A DNA stretch of 64,000 nt from Devosia sp. Root413D1 (GTDB taxonomy: Bacteria > Pseudomonadota > Alphaproteobacteria > Rhizobiales > Devosiaceae), in NCBI RefSeq assembly GCF_001425235.1, contig NZ_LMEA01000001.1, positions 347,855 through 411,854 on the forward strand, read 5' to 3'. The notes beneath the pieces are model-generated. The model did not search any database. It worked only from the letters and a program-made list of their open reading frames with translations, and was not told the DNA's origin. Made by a program: the position numbers and the translations under genes. How positions within the stretch are numbered: position 1 is the first letter of the stretch; every line of letters starts with the position of its first letter. Below are positions 8,773 to 16,966 of the stretch, piece by piece.

Positions 8773-10116
8773 ATGAAGGCCATCAACCCCCCGACCCCGC
8801 TCACCAATGTGCATCTGACCGGCATCGCGCGCGACCTCAAGGCGCGGGCCGATTCCGGCAGGCCGATCCGTATCGGCGTCATCGGTTCGGGCGAGATGGG
8901 CACGGACCTGGTGACCCAGGGCGGGCTGATGCGCGGCATCGAAGTGGCAGCCATCGCTACCCGCCGCCCGCACACTGCCCGCGCTGCCATGGCCATTGCC
9001 TATGGCGACGACGCGCACGCCGTCGAGGCCGATACCGAGAGCAAGGTCACTGCCGCCATCGAGGCTGGCAAGATGGCCGTCACCTCGGCCGAAACGCTGG
9101 TCAAGAACCCGCTGATCGACGTGGTGATCGATGCCACCGGCAAACCCGGCGTCGCGGCGGACTATTGTCTGACCGCGATGGAGCACGGCAAGCACCTCGT
9201 GATGATGAACGTCGAAGCCGACGTCACCATCGGCCCCTACCTGAAGCACGAGGCCGACCGCCTCGGCGTCATCTATTCGGTCGGCGCGGGCGACGAGCCC
9301 AGTAGCTGTATGGAGCTGATCGAGTTCGCCTCGGCGCTCGGCTACCGGATCGTCTCGGCCGGCAAGGGCAAGAACAACCCGCTCAATCACGACGCGGTTC
9401 CCGACGACTATCGCGAGGAAGCGATCCGCCGGAACATGAACCCGCGCATGCTGGTCGAGTTCGTCGATGGCAGTAAGACCATGGTCGAGATGGCCTGCAT
9501 CGCCAATGCCACCGGGCTGGTCCCCGATGTGCCGGGCATGCATGGGCCGAAGGCCGACCGCGACGAGATGGTCAAGGTGCTGATCCCCAAGGCGGATGGC
9601 GGCATCCTCAACAAGAAAGGCGTCGTCGATTTCACCATCGGCAAGGGTGTGGCGCCTGGCGTGTTCGTGATCGTCGAAGCCGAGCATCCGCGCATCATCG
9701 AGCGCATGGACGACCTGCATGTCGGCAAGGGTCCGTACTACGCCTTCTTCCGCCCCTACCACCTGACTTCGCTGGAAGTGCCGCTGACCGCGGCCCGCAT
9801 CATGCTCTACGGCAAGCCCGACATGGTGCCGATGCCCAATCCGGTCGCCGAAGTCTGCGCCGTCGCCAAGCGCGATCTGGCGGTCGGCGAGAGCTTCGAT
9901 GCCATCGGCGAGACCTGCTACCGCAGCTTCATTCTGACCGTCGAAGACGCCCGCCGCCAGCATGCCGTGCCGGTCGGCCTGCTCGAAGGCGGCAGGGTCA
10001 CTGCCCCGCTGAAGAAGGGCCAGCTGCTCACCACCGCCAACGCGCTGCCCGACCAGACCACCCGGCTCTACGCCCTGCGCCAGCGCCAGGACCAGATGCT
10101 CGGGCTCACCGCCTAG
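8773..10116 (+). CDS. NAD(P)-dependent oxidoreductase with homoserine-dehydrogenase-like Rossmann fold and SAF domain
   Basis: Protein of 447 residues. The N-terminal Rossmann fold starts with RIGVIGSGEMGTD. A central block (IDVVIDATGKPG, SVGAGDEPSSCMELIEFA) resembles homoserine dehydrogenase, but the whole protein is not a biosynthetic Hom. The C-terminal 100 residues look like a SAF domain (PNPVAEVCAVAKRDL, then VGLLEGGRVTAPLKKGQLLT), which is why such proteins are often mislabelled FlgA. Relatives act on sugar-acid or branched-sugar substrates; I cannot name the substrate. ATG 8773 is chosen because earlier in-frame starts run into the divergent hydratase gene. Confidence 0.75.
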   Translation: MKAINPPTPLTNVHLTGIARDLKARADSGRPIRIGVIGSGEMGTDLVTQGGLMRGIEVAAIATRRPHTARAAMAIAYGDDAHAVEADTESKVTAAIEAGKMAVTSAETLVKNPLIDVVIDATGKPGVAADYCLTAMEHGKHLVMMNVEADVTIGPYLKHEADRLGVIYSVGAGDEPSSCMELIEFASALGYRIVSAGKGKNNPLNHDAVPDDYREEAIRRNMNPRMLVEFVDGSKTMVEMACIANATGLVPDVPGMHGPKADRDEMVKVLIPKADGGILNKKGVVDFTIGKGVAPGVFVIVEAEHPRIIERMDDLHVGKGPYYAFFRPYHLTSLEVPLTAARIMLYGKPDMVPMPNPVAEVCAVAKRDLAVGESFDAIGETCYRSFILTVEDARRQHAVPVGLLEGGRVTAPLKKGQLLTTANALPDQTTRLYALRQRQDQMLGLTA

Positions 10117-10179
10117 CCTCCGTCGCTTCTCGGACTTCCATCTCCGTGCTAGCGTCCCGGTCCGGCAGGAGGGCGCATC

Positions 10180-11142
10180 ATGCCGGTAGTCGATCGTGCA
10201 GTCGTTTCGATTCCCGGCAGCCAGCGTTACGGGCAGACGCCGTTCGGCGCGCCGGTGGTGATACATGCTTCAGCGGCTGACACCGACGGCAGCCTCGGCG
10301 CCTGGGACACCATTACCCCGCCGGGCCGCGGGCCCGCCGGCCACATGCACACCCGCGAAGTCGAGCTCTTCCTGGTCCTGGAGAGCAGCTACCACTTCAT
10401 CTGCGGCAGCGACGAATTCGATGCCCCCACCGGCACCGTCGTCGCCTTGCCGCCGCATGTCCCGCACAAATGGTGGAACATCGGCGAGCAAACCGGCCGC
10501 ATGCTCGGGATCGTCACGCCCGGCGGCTGCGAACAACTGTTTCTTGCGATCGCAGCAGAAAAGCCGGGCACGCAGTCCGACATCGCCCGCATCGAACACC
10601 GCCTCGGCATCGCCAACGAAGACACGGCAGCGCTCGGCTTCACGCTGAGCAGCGAGCCTTCGATGGCGCCGTTCCCGCGCGCCATCGTCTCGTTCCCGAC
10701 CACCCCACCGAACGGCAAGACGGCCCGCGGCGACGACGTGCGGGTGCAGGTCCGCTCCGCCGAGACAGCCGGCCGGATGGGCGCATGGACCGCGGTGATC
10801 GCGCCGGGAACCGGTCCGAGCTGGCACACCCATAGTCGTGAGACGGAACTGTTCTCCGTCATCTCAGGCAGCTTCCGCTTCTGGTGCGGAACCGACAGCT
10901 GGACCGCCGGGCCTGGCTCGGTCATCGTCCTGCCGCCGCATATCCTGCATCAATGGGTCAATATCGGCACCGAACCGGGCGAGCTGTTCGCCATGGTGAC
11001 GCCGGGCGGTTTTGAGCAGATGTTCATCGACTTCCGCACCATCGGCGAGGTCTCCGACGCGGATGTCCTCGCCATCGAAAGTGGCCTCGGCGTCACCGAC
11101 GGCCCGGCGCCGGCAGGCGCTCCGTCTGACCCGACCGGCTAG
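10180..11142 (+). CDS. Bicupin (two tandem cupin domains)
   Basis: Protein of 320 residues with two similar cupin domains (about 10-140 and 170-300). Each has a metal-binding first motif (GHMHTREVELF and SWHTHSRETELF) and a second motif with PPHVPHKWWNIG or PPHILHQWVNIG, so both metal sites look intact. This arrangement is that of quercetin-dioxygenase-like or sugar-isomerase-like bicupins. It follows the SAF-domain oxidoreductase by 63 bp in the same direction and may share its pathway, but no substrate can be assigned. No signal peptide is visible. Confidence 0.8.
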   Translation: MPVVDRAVVSIPGSQRYGQTPFGAPVVIHASAADTDGSLGAWDTITPPGRGPAGHMHTREVELFLVLESSYHFICGSDEFDAPTGTVVALPPHVPHKWWNIGEQTGRMLGIVTPGGCEQLFLAIAAEKPGTQSDIARIEHRLGIANEDTAALGFTLSSEPSMAPFPRAIVSFPTTPPNGKTARGDDVRVQVRSAETAGRMGAWTAVIAPGTGPSWHTHSRETELFSVISGSFRFWCGTDSWTAGPGSVIVLPPHILHQWVNIGTEPGELFAMVTPGGFEQMFIDFRTIGEVSDADVLAIESGLGVTDGPAPAGAPSDPTG

Positions 11143-11151
11143 CTGGGCGCT

Positions 11152-12129
11152 TCAGCTGCCGCGGATCGCGATCTTTCCCTGCCGGCCTTTCTCGTTGCTC
11201 GCTTCGGCGGCTTCCGCGGCCTGCTCGAGCGGAAACACCTCGGCGATCGGCAGCTTCAGCTCTCCGCGCGCTGCCTTGCCGACGAACTCGACGATAGCGC
11301 CGCGGATCTGCTCGGGCGTATGGAAGCTCGAGGGCTTGGCGGCCCAGAACCCCTGCACCACCGCCCGCTTGAACAAGAGGTTATCGGCGCTGATCTGCAT
11401 CGGCCGGCCGCTCAGCGCCCCGAACGAGATCAGCCAGCCTTCTTCGGCGACGAGATCCAGCAGCTCGTCCGACGCCCGGCCCGCTACCGAATCCAGCGCC
11501 CGCCGGATCGGCGCGCCGCCGGTGATCGCCCTGGCCCGATCCTGCCAATCTTCGTGCTCGCTCGAGACCGCATCGCCGATCCCCTCGGCGGCCAGTTCAG
11601 CTACCGCTGCCTCGCGCCGCACGATATTGAGCACCTTGACGCCGCGTTCTGCTGCCAGCTTGGCGATGATCTTGCCCACCGCGCCGTTGGCCGCGTTCTG
11701 CACGATCCACTCGCCCGTCTCGACCTGCAGCTCGCCCAGCAGCCGCCAGGCGCTCAGCGGCATCGACACCAGCTGGCACGCCGTCGCATCGTCGATCCCA
11801 TCGGGCAGTGGCACCAGCGATTGCGCGCCGGCGAGATAGTATTCAGCCCAGGCCGCACTCGCCCCGCCGGTCACCCGTTGCCCCAGCTTGAGGTTGGTCA
11901 CCCCTTCGCCCAGCTTGTCGACCACCCCCAGCGCCTCGGTGCCCGGCACATGCGGCAGCGGCGGCTTGTAGCCATAGTGCCCGGTGACGATCATCAGGTC
12001 GTGGTTGTGGATCGGCGACAGGATGAGCTTTACCCGCACCTGCCCCGGCCCGGGTTCCGGCAGCGGCCGCTCCTCGAGCTTCAGCACTTTACGGGGGCTG
12101 CCGAATTCCTCGAACACCACGGCTTTCAT
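11152..12129 (-). CDS. Zinc-independent alcohol dehydrogenase / quinone oxidoreductase family protein
   Basis: MDR-superfamily reductase of 325 residues. It has the GroES-like N-terminal fold (MKAVVFEEFG, HNHDLMIVTGHYG, PGTEALGVVDKLGEGV) and a Rossmann part with NAANGAVGKIIAKLAAERG for NADPH. Ligands for a structural zinc (a clustered Cys motif) are absent, as in quinone oxidoreductases and enoyl reductases. Start ATG 12129 is preferred over an upstream in-frame start because MKAVVFEEFG is the usual N terminus. It converges with the bicupin gene. Confidence 0.82.
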   Translation of the reverse strand: MKAVVFEEFGSPRKVLKLEERPLPEPGPGQVRVKLILSPIHNHDLMIVTGHYGYKPPLPHVPGTEALGVVDKLGEGVTNLKLGQRVTGGASAAWAEYYLAGAQSLVPLPDGIDDATACQLVSMPLSAWRLLGELQVETGEWIVQNAANGAVGKIIAKLAAERGVKVLNIVRREAAVAELAAEGIGDAVSSEHEDWQDRARAITGGAPIRRALDSVAGRASDELLDLVAEEGWLISFGALSGRPMQISADNLLFKRAVVQGFWAAKPSSFHTPEQIRGAIVEFVGKAARGELKLPIAEVFPLEQAAEAAEASNEKGRQGKIAIRGS

Positions 12130-12180
12130 CGCATCACTCCATCTGACTGCCACGGAGATAAGCAACCTGGCGCCGCGCGG

Positions 12181-13314
12181 CTAGTCCAGCGTCTGGCGAT
12201 ACCTCAGCATGGCGATCCCCGAGATCACCAACAGGATCGCCACCAGCGCCCAGAGCTCGCCGGTCACATCCGCCACCTCGCCGCCCTTCAGCATGACCTT
12301 GCGAACCACCCGCAGGAAATGCGTCGCCGGCACGGCCTGGCCGATGAACTGCGCCCAGCCCGGCATGCCAGCGAACGGGAACATGAAGCCGGAGAGGAGG
12401 ATCGAGGGCAGAATGGTGAAAAAGCTCAGCTGCATCGCCTGCATCTGGCTCTTGGCCGCCGTCGAGATCAAAAAGCCCAGCGCCAGGTTCACCACGATGA
12501 ACAGGTTGAAGCCGAGAAAGAACGCCCAGACGCTGCCCTCGAACGGCACCCCGAAGACGAGGCTAGCCGCGGCAAGGAACACCGCGGTCTGCACATAACC
12601 GACGAACACATAGGGCAGGATCTTGCCCAGCATCACCTCGAGCGGCTTCACCGGCGTCGCGATCAGCATCTCCATGGTGCCGCGCTCGGTCTCCTTGACG
12701 ATCGCCACCGCGGTGATCATCACCATGGTCATCGACAGGATGATGGCCAGCAGCCCCGGCACGATATTGGTCGAGGTCTTGCCTTCCGGGTTGTATTCCC
12801 GGTGCACCACCATCGAAAACGGCGCCGACCCCGCCTGCTGCGCCAGGGGTCCGGTCAGCGTCTCGCCGATCGCCACGTTGACGATCCCCGACAGCGCCGC
12901 CACTGCCCCGCCGGTCGCCGAGGGGTCCGACGCGTCGGCTGCCACCAGAATCTCCGGCTTGTTGCCGCGCACCACGTCGCGCTCGAAATCCTCGGGGATC
13001 ACCACGACGAAGTTGGCTTCACCCCGGCGCAGCGCCTCTTCGCCCTCGCCGATCCCGGAGACCGCGCCTTTGAAGGCGAAGTAGGACGAGTTCTGCATCC
13101 CCGCGATCACCGCCCGGCTCAGCGGCCCGTTATCGCCCATCTCCACCAGCGTCGGCAGGTTGCGCGGGTCGGCGTTGATGGCAAAGCCGAACAGGAACAG
13201 CTGGATGATCGGCAACCCGATCATCATGCCGAAGGTGATGCGGTCGCGCCGCATCTGGATGAATTCCTTGTAGAGCACCGCGCCGAAGCGCTTGAGTGAG
13301 AAGCCGAGGTTCAT
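12181..13314 (-). CDS. ABC-2 type exporter permease (YhhJ/YbhR-like)
   Basis: Membrane protein of 377 residues with one N-terminal transmembrane segment (about 25-45), a long periplasmic domain (about 50-180) and five C-terminal segments from about 185 onward. It contains the typical block ERGTMEMLIATPVKPLEVMLGK. The start overlaps the stop of the ATPase gene (ATGA). It is the last gene of the TetR-membrane protein-HlyD-ATPase-permease operon. By analogy with E. coli YbhGFSR it exports a hydrophobic or toxic compound; the substrate is unknown. Here there is one permease gene, not two. Confidence 0.88.
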   Translation of the reverse strand: MNLGFSLKRFGAVLYKEFIQMRRDRITFGMMIGLPIIQLFLFGFAINADPRNLPTLVEMGDNGPLSRAVIAGMQNSSYFAFKGAVSGIGEGEEALRRGEANFVVVIPEDFERDVVRGNKPEILVAADASDPSATGGAVAALSGIVNVAIGETLTGPLAQQAGSAPFSMVVHREYNPEGKTSTNIVPGLLAIILSMTMVMITAVAIVKETERGTMEMLIATPVKPLEVMLGKILPYVFVGYVQTAVFLAAASLVFGVPFEGSVWAFFLGFNLFIVVNLALGFLISTAAKSQMQAMQLSFFTILPSILLSGFMFPFAGMPGWAQFIGQAVPATHFLRVVRKVMLKGGEVADVTGELWALVAILLVISGIAMLRYRQTLD

Positions 13315-14279
13315 GCCGCGACCTGTCCCGGCTTGCCGGCATCGTCGCTGTCGCCGGCGAAATTGTCCCGCGCCCCGGTCATCAGGTAGATGAACGCCTC
13401 CTCGAGACCCGCCACCTGCAGGCTCCAGCGATGCGTACCCTCGGCCTTCAAGCGCTCGACCGTCGCCTCCAGCGCGGCCTTGTCGGTCCCCGAGACATGC
13501 AGCACCGTGCCGAACCGCGCCACCTGCACCACGCCGGGCTCCTTGAGCAGCCGGTCCTCGAGCCTGGCCAGGTCAGGCCCTTCCACCCGCCACGTCTCGA
13601 GCCCCACCATTTCGGGAATCTTGCTCGAGGGCCCGTCGATCAGCTTCTTGCCGTAGGCGATATAGGTGATGAAATCGCACTGCACCGCCTCGTCCATGTA
13701 GTGGGTCGAGACCAGTACGGTGACGCCCATGGCGGAAAGCCGGCGGATCTCGTCCCAGAAGTCGCGCCGTGCCTTGGGGTCGACGCCGGCGGTGGGTTCA
13801 TCGAGCAGCAGCAGTTTCGGCTCATGCAGCAGGCACGCCGCCAGCGCCAGCCGCTGCTTCCAGCCGCCCGACAGTGAGCCGGCCAATTGCTTCTGCCGGT
13901 CGGCGAGCCCGAGATCGGCCAGCGCATGGTCGACCCGTTGTTTCCGCCGGTCGAGCCGGTACATCCGCGCCACGAAGTCGAGGTTCTCGCGGATGCTGAG
14001 GTCCTCGTAATACGAGAACTTCTGCGTCATGTAGCCGACCTGCTCCTTGATCTGCTCGGCTTGTTTCCGCACATCGAAACCGAGGCAGGTGCCCTCACCC
14101 TCATCCGGCGTCAGCAGCCCGCAGAGCATGCGAATGGTGGTGGTCTTGCCCGAGCCGTTCGGCCCCAGAAACCCGTAGATCGCGCCCTTCGGCACCTGGA
14201 TGTCGAAATGGTCGACCACCCGCTTCGGCCCGAAATTCTTGGTCAGCCCATGCACATCGATGACCAGCGGCTCGCTCAT
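13311..14279 (-). CDS. ABC exporter ATP-binding protein (YbhF-like)
   Basis: ATPase of 322 residues. Walker A is GPNGSGKTTT (about 38-47), the Q loop lies in YMTQKFSYYEDLSIREN, the signature is LSGGWKQRLALA, Walker B is LLLLDEPTAGVDP and the switch His is in STHYMDEA. The C-terminal 80 residues form the extra regulatory domain common in this family. It overlaps hlyD upstream and the permease downstream by 4 bp each, so the three are translated together. Confidence 0.93.
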   Translation of the reverse strand: MSEPLVIDVHGLTKNFGPKRVVDHFDIQVPKGAIYGFLGPNGSGKTTTIRMLCGLLTPDEGEGTCLGFDVRKQAEQIKEQVGYMTQKFSYYEDLSIRENLDFVARMYRLDRRKQRVDHALADLGLADRQKQLAGSLSGGWKQRLALAACLLHEPKLLLLDEPTAGVDPKARRDFWDEIRRLSAMGVTVLVSTHYMDEAVQCDFITYIAYGKKLIDGPSSKIPEMVGLETWRVEGPDLARLEDRLLKEPGVVQVARFGTVLHVSGTDKAALEATVERLKAEGTHRWSLQVAGLEEAFIYLMTGARDNFAGDSDDAGKPGQVAA

Positions 14280-15226
14280 GGCCGCCGCTCCACCGTCACC
14301 GGCTGCCCCGGATGGAGGCTCGCGCCCTCCAGCGTTGCTTCGACCAGGTAGCTCAGCCGCTGCCGCTCATCGCGCGAATAGATCACCGGCGGGGTGAATT
14401 GCGGGTCCGAGGCAAAGTAGCTGACCTTCGCGGTCAGCCCATCAGGGCAGCCGTCGCAGCTCACCGCCAGCTGGTCGCCCAGCGCCAACCCGGCCCGCGC
14501 CGTCTCCGGCACGTAGAACTTCACCTTCAGCGCCCCCTCCGGCAGGATCGAGATCACCGGTGTCCCCGCCGCGACGATCTCACCGGCATCGAAGAACACC
14601 CGCTCGATCCGCCCTGCTGCCGGCGCGGTGATAGTGCGGTCGGCGAGATCGGCATTGGCCTTTTCGGCATCGGCATGCGCTGCCGCCAGGTTGGCTTCCG
14701 CCTGCACCTGCTGCTCGCTGCGCGCCGGCAGCTCGGCCACCTTCAGCTGCGCCTCGAGCTGGCGCACCGCCGCTTCGGCGCTGGCGAGGCTCGCCCGGTC
14801 CTGGTCGAGCTTCGATTGCGGCACCAGGCCTTCCTTGAACAGCTTTTCGCTGCGCGTGGCGCTGTCCTTGGCGAGATTCATGTCGGCTTGCGCCTTTTGC
14901 AGGCTCGCCTGGATGACATCGAGTTCGTCGGCCCGGCTGCCGGTGGTGAGGTTCTTCAGCCCCGCGTCGGCCGCCGCCACCCGCGCCTCGGCGGCCGAGA
15001 GCAGCGCGATCTGCTGCTCCGAGCGCAGCCGGAACAGCAGGTCGCCTTCCAGCACCACATCGCCCTCGCGCACCGAAATCGTCTCGATCGGTCCGGCGGT
15101 GCTCGACGAGGCATAGACGTAGCGCGCTTCGACGTAGCCGTTATAGCCCGGCGCTTCGGTTGCGCCGAACCCGGGGATCACCAGTGCAATGAGGCCGAAC
15201 AACCAGGCCAGAAAACCGTCCATCAT
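14276..15226 (-). CDS. HlyD-family periplasmic adaptor of the ABC exporter
   Basis: Protein of 316 residues anchored by one N-terminal membrane segment (FLAWLFGLIALVIPGFG). It has a lipoyl half (ISVREGDVVLEGDLLF), a long coiled-coil hairpin (about 75-200) and the second lipoyl half with RIERVFFDAGEIVAAGTPV, followed by a beta-barrel domain. ATG 15226 is chosen because it overlaps the stop of the upstream membrane-protein gene (ATGA); longer in-frame extensions run through that gene. It links the inner-membrane exporter to an outer-membrane channel, presumably a TolC-type protein encoded elsewhere. Confidence 0.9.
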   Translation of the reverse strand: MMDGFLAWLFGLIALVIPGFGATEAPGYNGYVEARYVYASSSTAGPIETISVREGDVVLEGDLLFRLRSEQQIALLSAAEARVAAADAGLKNLTTGSRADELDVIQASLQKAQADMNLAKDSATRSEKLFKEGLVPQSKLDQDRASLASAEAAVRQLEAQLKVAELPARSEQQVQAEANLAAAHADAEKANADLADRTITAPAAGRIERVFFDAGEIVAAGTPVISILPEGALKVKFYVPETARAGLALGDQLAVSCDGCPDGLTAKVSYFASDPQFTPPVIYSRDERQRLSYLVEATLEGASLHPGQPVTVERRP

Positions 15227-15708
15227 CGTCTCCGCTTGTCCGGCGCCGAGCGGGCCCCGGCTGCTACCAGTTCGAGCCCAAGAAACAGCGCATGTCCTGA
15301 TGTTGCGACGATCCCCATCGGCACCAGGTCGTAGGCAACGAAGGTTGGCCAGAACAGCAGGTTGGCGCCGCCCAGCAGCAGGTGAATGGCCGCGGCGGCC
15401 CAGTTCCAACCCGCCCCAGCGGTCCGGTGGTTGGCGATCAGCAGCACCGCCGCCAGCATTGCCAGCGCGTGCGCCTCGAAATAGGCGAGGGCGTCGGGGT
15501 TGCCGTGGAGCGCTGCCGCCAGAGGGCCCAGATTGAGGAAGTATCCGGCAAGATCGAAGCTTGCCTGTGCCAGTCCCGTCGCCCCGAGCACCAGGCCGTT
15601 GCCGAGCAGCAGCACCTGGGCCCAATGCCGACGGGCCGGCACCGGATAGGCTTCGATATAGGTCGTCCACACCGCGTTCATCGCTTCCTCGCTCAGCTCG
15701 TTGACCAT
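15223..15708 (-). CDS. Four-helix membrane protein of unknown function
   Basis: Protein of 161 residues with about four hydrophobic segments (around 30-55, 75-92, 97-118 and 125-148). The N terminus is short and cytoplasmic and the C terminus basic. I do not recognise a family. It lies between tetR (16-bp overlap) and hlyD (4-bp overlap), so it is co-expressed with the exporter and may help it, or respond to the same compound. Confidence 0.7.
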   Translation of the reverse strand: MVNELSEEAMNAVWTTYIEAYPVPARRHWAQVLLLGNGLVLGATGLAQASFDLAGYFLNLGPLAAALHGNPDALAYFEAHALAMLAAVLLIANHRTAGAGWNWAAAAIHLLLGGANLLFWPTFVAYDLVPMGIVATSGHALFLGLELVAAGARSAPDKRRR

Positions 15709-16358
15709 TGCTTGGCGCTCGGCGGAGCGCTCAGCCCGTCGAACAGGATGGTGAGGTGGTTCTCGACCAGCTTCTCCATGTGCAGCCCGCCTTCCGGCGT
15801 GATGCCGAAGATCTCGGCCATCGCCACGTGCAGCATCAGCGGTCCGATGATCGAGCGGATGGTGAGGCTGGGGTCGACCTGCCGCAGGTAGCCCTGCTCG
15901 ATGCCGCGCCGCAGCAGCCCCTCGACCGCCGGCAGCACCCGGTCCAGCACCTCGCGCCGGTACATTTCGGCAAGGCCCGGAAAGCCCATCGCCTCGCGGA
16001 AGATCAGCTTGGGCATCGCCATCACCTTGGGGTCGCCGAACCGGCCGGCCAGCATGGTCAGCACCATGCTGAGCACGACGCGCGGATCGCCCTCGTAATC
16101 ATGCAGTGTCATCAGCGCCGAATCGGCGATCGGCAGGATGGCCCGCCGCACCAGCCCTTCGAGCAGCGCCTCCTTGGATGGGAAGTAGAGATAGACCGTG
16201 CCCTTGCTCAGCCCGGCGCGCTTGGCGATGTCCTCGACCCGGGTCGAGGCGAAGCCCGTCTCGATGAACAGCTCCAGCGCCGCATCCAGCACCTCGTCCG
16301 GTCGCGCTTCGGCACGCCGGCGGAACTTCGGTCCGCGCTCTTGATCATTGGTATTCAT
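15693..16358 (-). CDS. TetR/AcrR-family repressor of the exporter operon
   Basis: Regulator of 221 residues. The N-terminal helix-turn-helix is typical (TRVEDIAKRAGLSKGTVYLYFPSKEALL split over about 37-67), with a basic tail before it. The C-terminal ligand-binding helices are variable. It is the first gene of the exporter operon, and two palindromes lie just upstream (16372-16416), so autorepression relieved by an effector is likely. The arrangement resembles E. coli CecR-YbhGFSR. Confidence 0.9.
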   Translation of the reverse strand: MNTNDQERGPKFRRRAEARPDEVLDAALELFIETGFASTRVEDIAKRAGLSKGTVYLYFPSKEALLEGLVRRAILPIADSALMTLHDYEGDPRVVLSMVLTMLAGRFGDPKVMAMPKLIFREAMGFPGLAEMYRREVLDRVLPAVEGLLRRGIEQGYLRQVDPSLTIRSIIGPLMLHVAMAEIFGITPEGGLHMEKLVENHLTILFDGLSAPPSAKQWSTS

Positions 16359-16371
16359 CGGTCGTGTAACC

Positions 16372-16393
16372 TTACTGACTGTCCGGTCAGTAA
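16372..16393. promoter_or_regulatory. Putative TetR operator 1
   Basis: Perfect inverted repeat with 8-bp arms TTACTGAC and GTCAGTAA separated by 6 bp, 14 bp upstream of the tetR start. It shares the ACTGAC / GTCAGT half-sites with the second palindrome 8 bp further upstream. Confidence 0.7.
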
Positions 16394-16400
16394 ACTAATA

Positions 16401-16416
16401 ACTGACTGGTCAGTCA
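16401..16416. promoter_or_regulatory. Putative TetR operator 2
   Basis: Overlapping palindromes built on ACTGAC-TG-GTCAGT and TGACTG-GT-CAGTCA. The half-sites match those of operator 1, which suggests two dimers of the adjacent TetR-family protein bind side by side over the promoter. Confidence 0.65.
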
Positions 16417-16697
16417 TTTGCAAGGGACCTGATCGACCCCTCCGGCGACGTTGGATCGATGCAACTTTCGACTAACCGGTGATGCTCACGTTGACATCAC
16501 GCAGGCCAAACGACGCCTGCTCTAAGGTGTATCTGTCCCCGTGCGGCGGACCCCCCAAGCGCGGCCGGTAGCTGAAACCTCCTCAGCCACCGGCCGCGGC
16601 TGGTCCGCCAAACCGACGGCCCTCTCCGAACGCCCCCGAAAACGGGGAGGGCCCCTTCGGACCTTTCTGTCTTTGATAGATACGTCCCCACCGGCCC

Positions 16698-16724
16698 TCA
16701 TCCCGGCGAATGCCGGGACCCACT
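16698..16724. repeat. Single arm of the REP-like element family
   Basis: The sequence follows the same pattern as the paired elements at 19.7 and 23.0 kb (CATCCC, a short hairpin, GGGACCCA), with the stem CCCGGC-GAAT-GCCGGG. No partner arm is found within the next 100 bp, so this is a solitary or decayed copy. Confidence 0.55.
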
Positions 16725-16870
16725 GCTCGGACGGTTGGTCGGGCCCGAACCGTGCCGGTCCATCACCGGTGCTTGAGGTTAGATCCGGCCACTAACCCGA
16801 GAGGGCGAACGGCGACCGGAGCCTCAGCGCCAAACCGCGCGCCGTCAGCCCTCGCACCACCCCCATCCAG

Positions 16871-16885
16871 TTAGTTCCGGGTTAA
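16871..16885. promoter_or_regulatory. CtrA-box-like site upstream of ftsK
   Basis: TTAG-N7-TTAA differs in one base from the CtrA consensus TTAA-N7-TTAA. It lies 81 bp upstream of the ftsK start, where control by the cell-cycle regulator would make sense. A single near-match can occur by chance. Confidence 0.35.
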
Positions 16886-16966
16886 CCCTAACCGCCTAGG
16901 ATCAGCCTTCGATCGGCGCGCCGTCTGCCGCCGGTTCAGCGTTCCGTTTGTAGAGTGTACCAGACG

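Larger units (their letters stand above)
16417..16966. other. Gene-free stretch before ftsK
   Basis: About 550 bp without a supportable gene. It holds one half of the REP-like element (around 16698-16724, stem CCCGGC / GCCGGG) and a CtrA-box-like motif at 16871-16885. Short reading frames here have no family features or ribosome binding sites. The ftsK promoter must lie in its right-hand end. Confidence 0.6.
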
